Shown piece by piece: positions 5,530 to 6,566 of a stretch of DNA of 6,566 nt (positions within the stretch are counted from its first letter, which is position 1; every line of letters starts with the position of its first letter). This stretch comes from an uncultured Clostridia bacterium. Lineage in GTDB: Bacteria > Bacillota > Clostridia > Christensenellales > Borkfalkiaceae. The stretch spans positions 1 through 6,566 of the forward strand of contig CAMWQK010000051.1 in NCBI GenBank assembly GCA_947176445.1, given 5' to 3'. The notes beneath the pieces were generated by a model. It was not told the origin of the DNA, did not search any database, and saw nothing but the letters and a program-made list of their open reading frames with translations. Position numbers and translations under genes: made by a program.

Positions 5530-5557
5530 CAATAAAAAACTTCGGGGGAGCAGAGGT

Positions 5558-6451
5558 ATGGACTTCAAGAGCTTTGACGGAAAAATCATTCGGGTGTACG
5601 AGTGGGCGAACGTAGAAAATCCCAAAGGGGTTGTGCAGATCGTCCACGGCATGGTCGAGCACGCCACGCGCTACGAGGCATTCGCCGCGTTCTTAAACGA
5701 GCACGGGTATATCGTCGTTGCGGACGATCACCGCGGACATGGGTACACCGACGAGAAGACGCTCGGCTACGCGAAGGGCAATATGTTTGCGGACACGGTA
5801 CGCGACGAGGCGGCGATCACCGACTATTTCAAAGCGAAGTACGCGGAGCTCAAATACTTCCTCTTCGGGTTCTCCTACGGCTCGTTCCTTACGCAGAGCT
5901 ACCTCGGAAAGTACGGCGACAAGCTGGACGGCGTTGTTCTCGGCGGGAGCAACCACAAGAAGGACTTCGAGGTATACCTCGGCTCGTTCGTGGCAGGCTT
6001 CGTCAATTTCTTCGGCGGCGCGAAGAAGCCCGCGAAGTTTATCGAGAAGCTCTCCTTCGGCGCGTACGCCAAAAATTTTAAGGACGGCGAATGGCTGAGT
6101 ATCGACGCGGAGAGCAACGCAAAGTATCACGCCGATCCCTTTTGCAGCTTTACCTGCTCCTATCGGTTTTACAAGGATTTCTTCAAGGGCTTGAAAAAGC
6201 TGTATACGAAGCAGTACAAAAAGGGCTTGAACAAAGACTTGCCCATTCTCATCGCCTCGGGTGAGAACGATCCCGTCGGGGATATGGGAAGGGGCGTAAA
6301 GAAGCTCGCGGCGTTCTACAAAAAGGCGGGCGTGAAGAGCGTGGAGATGAAGCTCTTCGAACACTCCCGTCACGAGTTCCTGAACGAGAAGGAGAATCGC
6401 GAGGAGAAGTGGGGCACGCTGCTCAACTTCTTCAACGGCATTGCGGATTAA
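5558..6451 (+). CDS. Alpha/beta hydrolase, monoacylglycerol lipase / lysophospholipase-like (serine aminopeptidase S33 fold)
   Basis: This 297-residue protein is a complete alpha/beta hydrolase. The oxyanion-hole region is 'HGMVEHATRY' (30-39), followed by 'DHRGHG' (57-62). The nucleophile elbow is 'GFSYG' with S106. D238 in 'GENDPVG' and H272 in 'SRHEFLNE' complete the triad. The HGxxEHxxRY and RHExxNE blocks are typical of the PldB / monoacylglycerol lipase group, which cleaves acyl esters of glycerol or lysophospholipids. A basic, aromatic cap ('FYKDFFKGLKKLYTKQYKKG') lies around 204-223. There is no signal peptide, so it is probably cytoplasmic. GGGGGAG (5544-5550) seven bases upstream supports ATG 5558. 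It is alone on its transcript, divergent from the lipoprotein gene. The exact substrate is not visible; many such annotated proteins in clostridia remain uncharacterised. Confidence 0.88.
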   Translation: MDFKSFDGKIIRVYEWANVENPKGVVQIVHGMVEHATRYEAFAAFLNEHGYIVVADDHRGHGYTDEKTLGYAKGNMFADTVRDEAAITDYFKAKYAELKYFLFGFSYGSFLTQSYLGKYGDKLDGVVLGGSNHKKDFEVYLGSFVAGFVNFFGGAKKPAKFIEKLSFGAYAKNFKDGEWLSIDAESNAKYHADPFCSFTCSYRFYKDFFKGLKKLYTKQYKKGLNKDLPILIASGENDPVGDMGRGVKKLAAFYKKAGVKSVEMKLFEHSRHEFLNEKENREEKWGTLLNFFNGIAD

Positions 6452-6463
6452 AATAAGAACAGA

Positions 6464-6505
6464 AACCCCCGTGCGCATACTGCGCAAGGGTGTTAATTTA
6501 TTTAT
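6464..6505 (+). terminator. Hairpin after the alpha/beta hydrolase, probably a two-way terminator
   Basis: TGCGCA (6472-6477) pairs with TGCGCA (6481-6486) around TAC, extended outward by CCC/GGG past a G-A mismatch and by AAC/GTT past a C-T mismatch. T-rich DNA follows (TTAATTTATTTATT). On the minus strand GTTTCTGTTCTTATTTT follows the stem, so it could also end a convergent gene from the right. Confidence 0.6.
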
Positions 6506-6566
6506 TAAAAAATATGAGTAATTTAATTTCTTGAAGCAAGTCGGATACGTCAGATAATTGTTTTGA
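6498..6566 (-). CDS. Possible 3' end of a convergent gene cut by the window edge
   Basis: On the minus strand 22 codons are open from the window edge to TAA at 6498-6500, giving '...LSDVSDLLQEIKLLIFF...', which could be an amphipathic C-terminal helix. The stop sits just before the hairpin at 6464-6494, in the position expected for a convergent gene. A second minus frame is also open here, and the stretch is short and AT-rich, so this is a weak call. The plus strand shows no ORF of note. Confidence 0.25.
   Translation of the reverse strand, partial: SKQLSDVSDLLQEIKLLIFFNK

Noticed and set aside
5381..5662. Upstream extension of the lipoprotein frame by 94 codons
   Set aside because: It would cover the promoter and ribosome site of the lipoprotein gene and the start of the divergent hydrolase, and would bury the lipoprotein signal peptide inside the protein.
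5693..6487. Minus-strand open frame of 264 codons opposite the alpha/beta hydrolase
   Set aside because: The plus-strand gene has a full catalytic triad, promoter and ribosome site. The antisense frame has no domain that I recognise and crosses the terminator hairpin.

Overview
The window looks like chromosomal DNA from a Bacillota-type, clostridial-like bacterium, probably an uncultured gut relative. The clues are the methionyl-tRNA synthetase / TatD / KsgA housekeeping cluster typical of Firmicutes, a TatD-linked radical SAM gene, strong AGGAGG-type ribosome sites, consensus sigma-A-like promoters, a lipoprotein with SH3b and NlpC/P60 domains, and a penicillin-acylase/bile-salt-hydrolase-type Ntn hydrolase. 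By eye the GC content is above 50%. The exact family cannot be fixed from this sequence alone.

Left block (1-2943, plus strand): the 3' end of metG, then a TatD-family metal-dependent hydrolase (TGATG overlap), then a small TatD-linked radical SAM enzyme (ATGA overlap). After a 114-base gap with a hairpin and a structured leader comes rsmA (ksgA), the 16S rRNA dimethyladenosine transferase. In many Firmicutes rnmV (ribonuclease M5) lies between tatD and ksgA; here the radical SAM gene takes that place. The block ends in a very strong hairpin terminator shared with the convergent gene that follows.

Middle block (2937-5380, minus strand): first, a membrane-anchored Ntn hydrolase of the choloylglycine hydrolase / linear amide C-N hydrolase superfamily. 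Its catalytic Cys is internal (residue 113), behind a transmembrane pro-region. Its promoter (TTGACA-17-TAATAT) is bracketed by two nearly identical 14-bp palindromes, which look like operators for a dedicated repressor encoded elsewhere. Upstream of it is a lipoprotein with a Pro/Glu-rich stalk, an SH3b domain and an NlpC/P60 peptidase domain, with its own promoter and terminator. The 120 bases between its stop and its terminator hold a 15-bp direct repeat, a hairpin and a possible 28-codon ORF.

Right block (5381-6566): a divergent promoter region drives the lipoprotein gene leftward and a monoacylglycerol-lipase-like alpha/beta hydrolase rightward. The last ~70 bases are AT-rich and may be the 3' end of a convergent minus-strand gene cut by the window edge.

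How the genes fit together: the left block is translation and RNA maintenance plus nucleic-acid housekeeping. The three genes to the right all encode hydrolases, two of them predicted to act at the cell surface (peptidoglycan and an amide substrate). They have separate promoters, so a shared pathway is not shown. The most notable regulatory signal is the paired operator around the Ntn hydrolase promoter.
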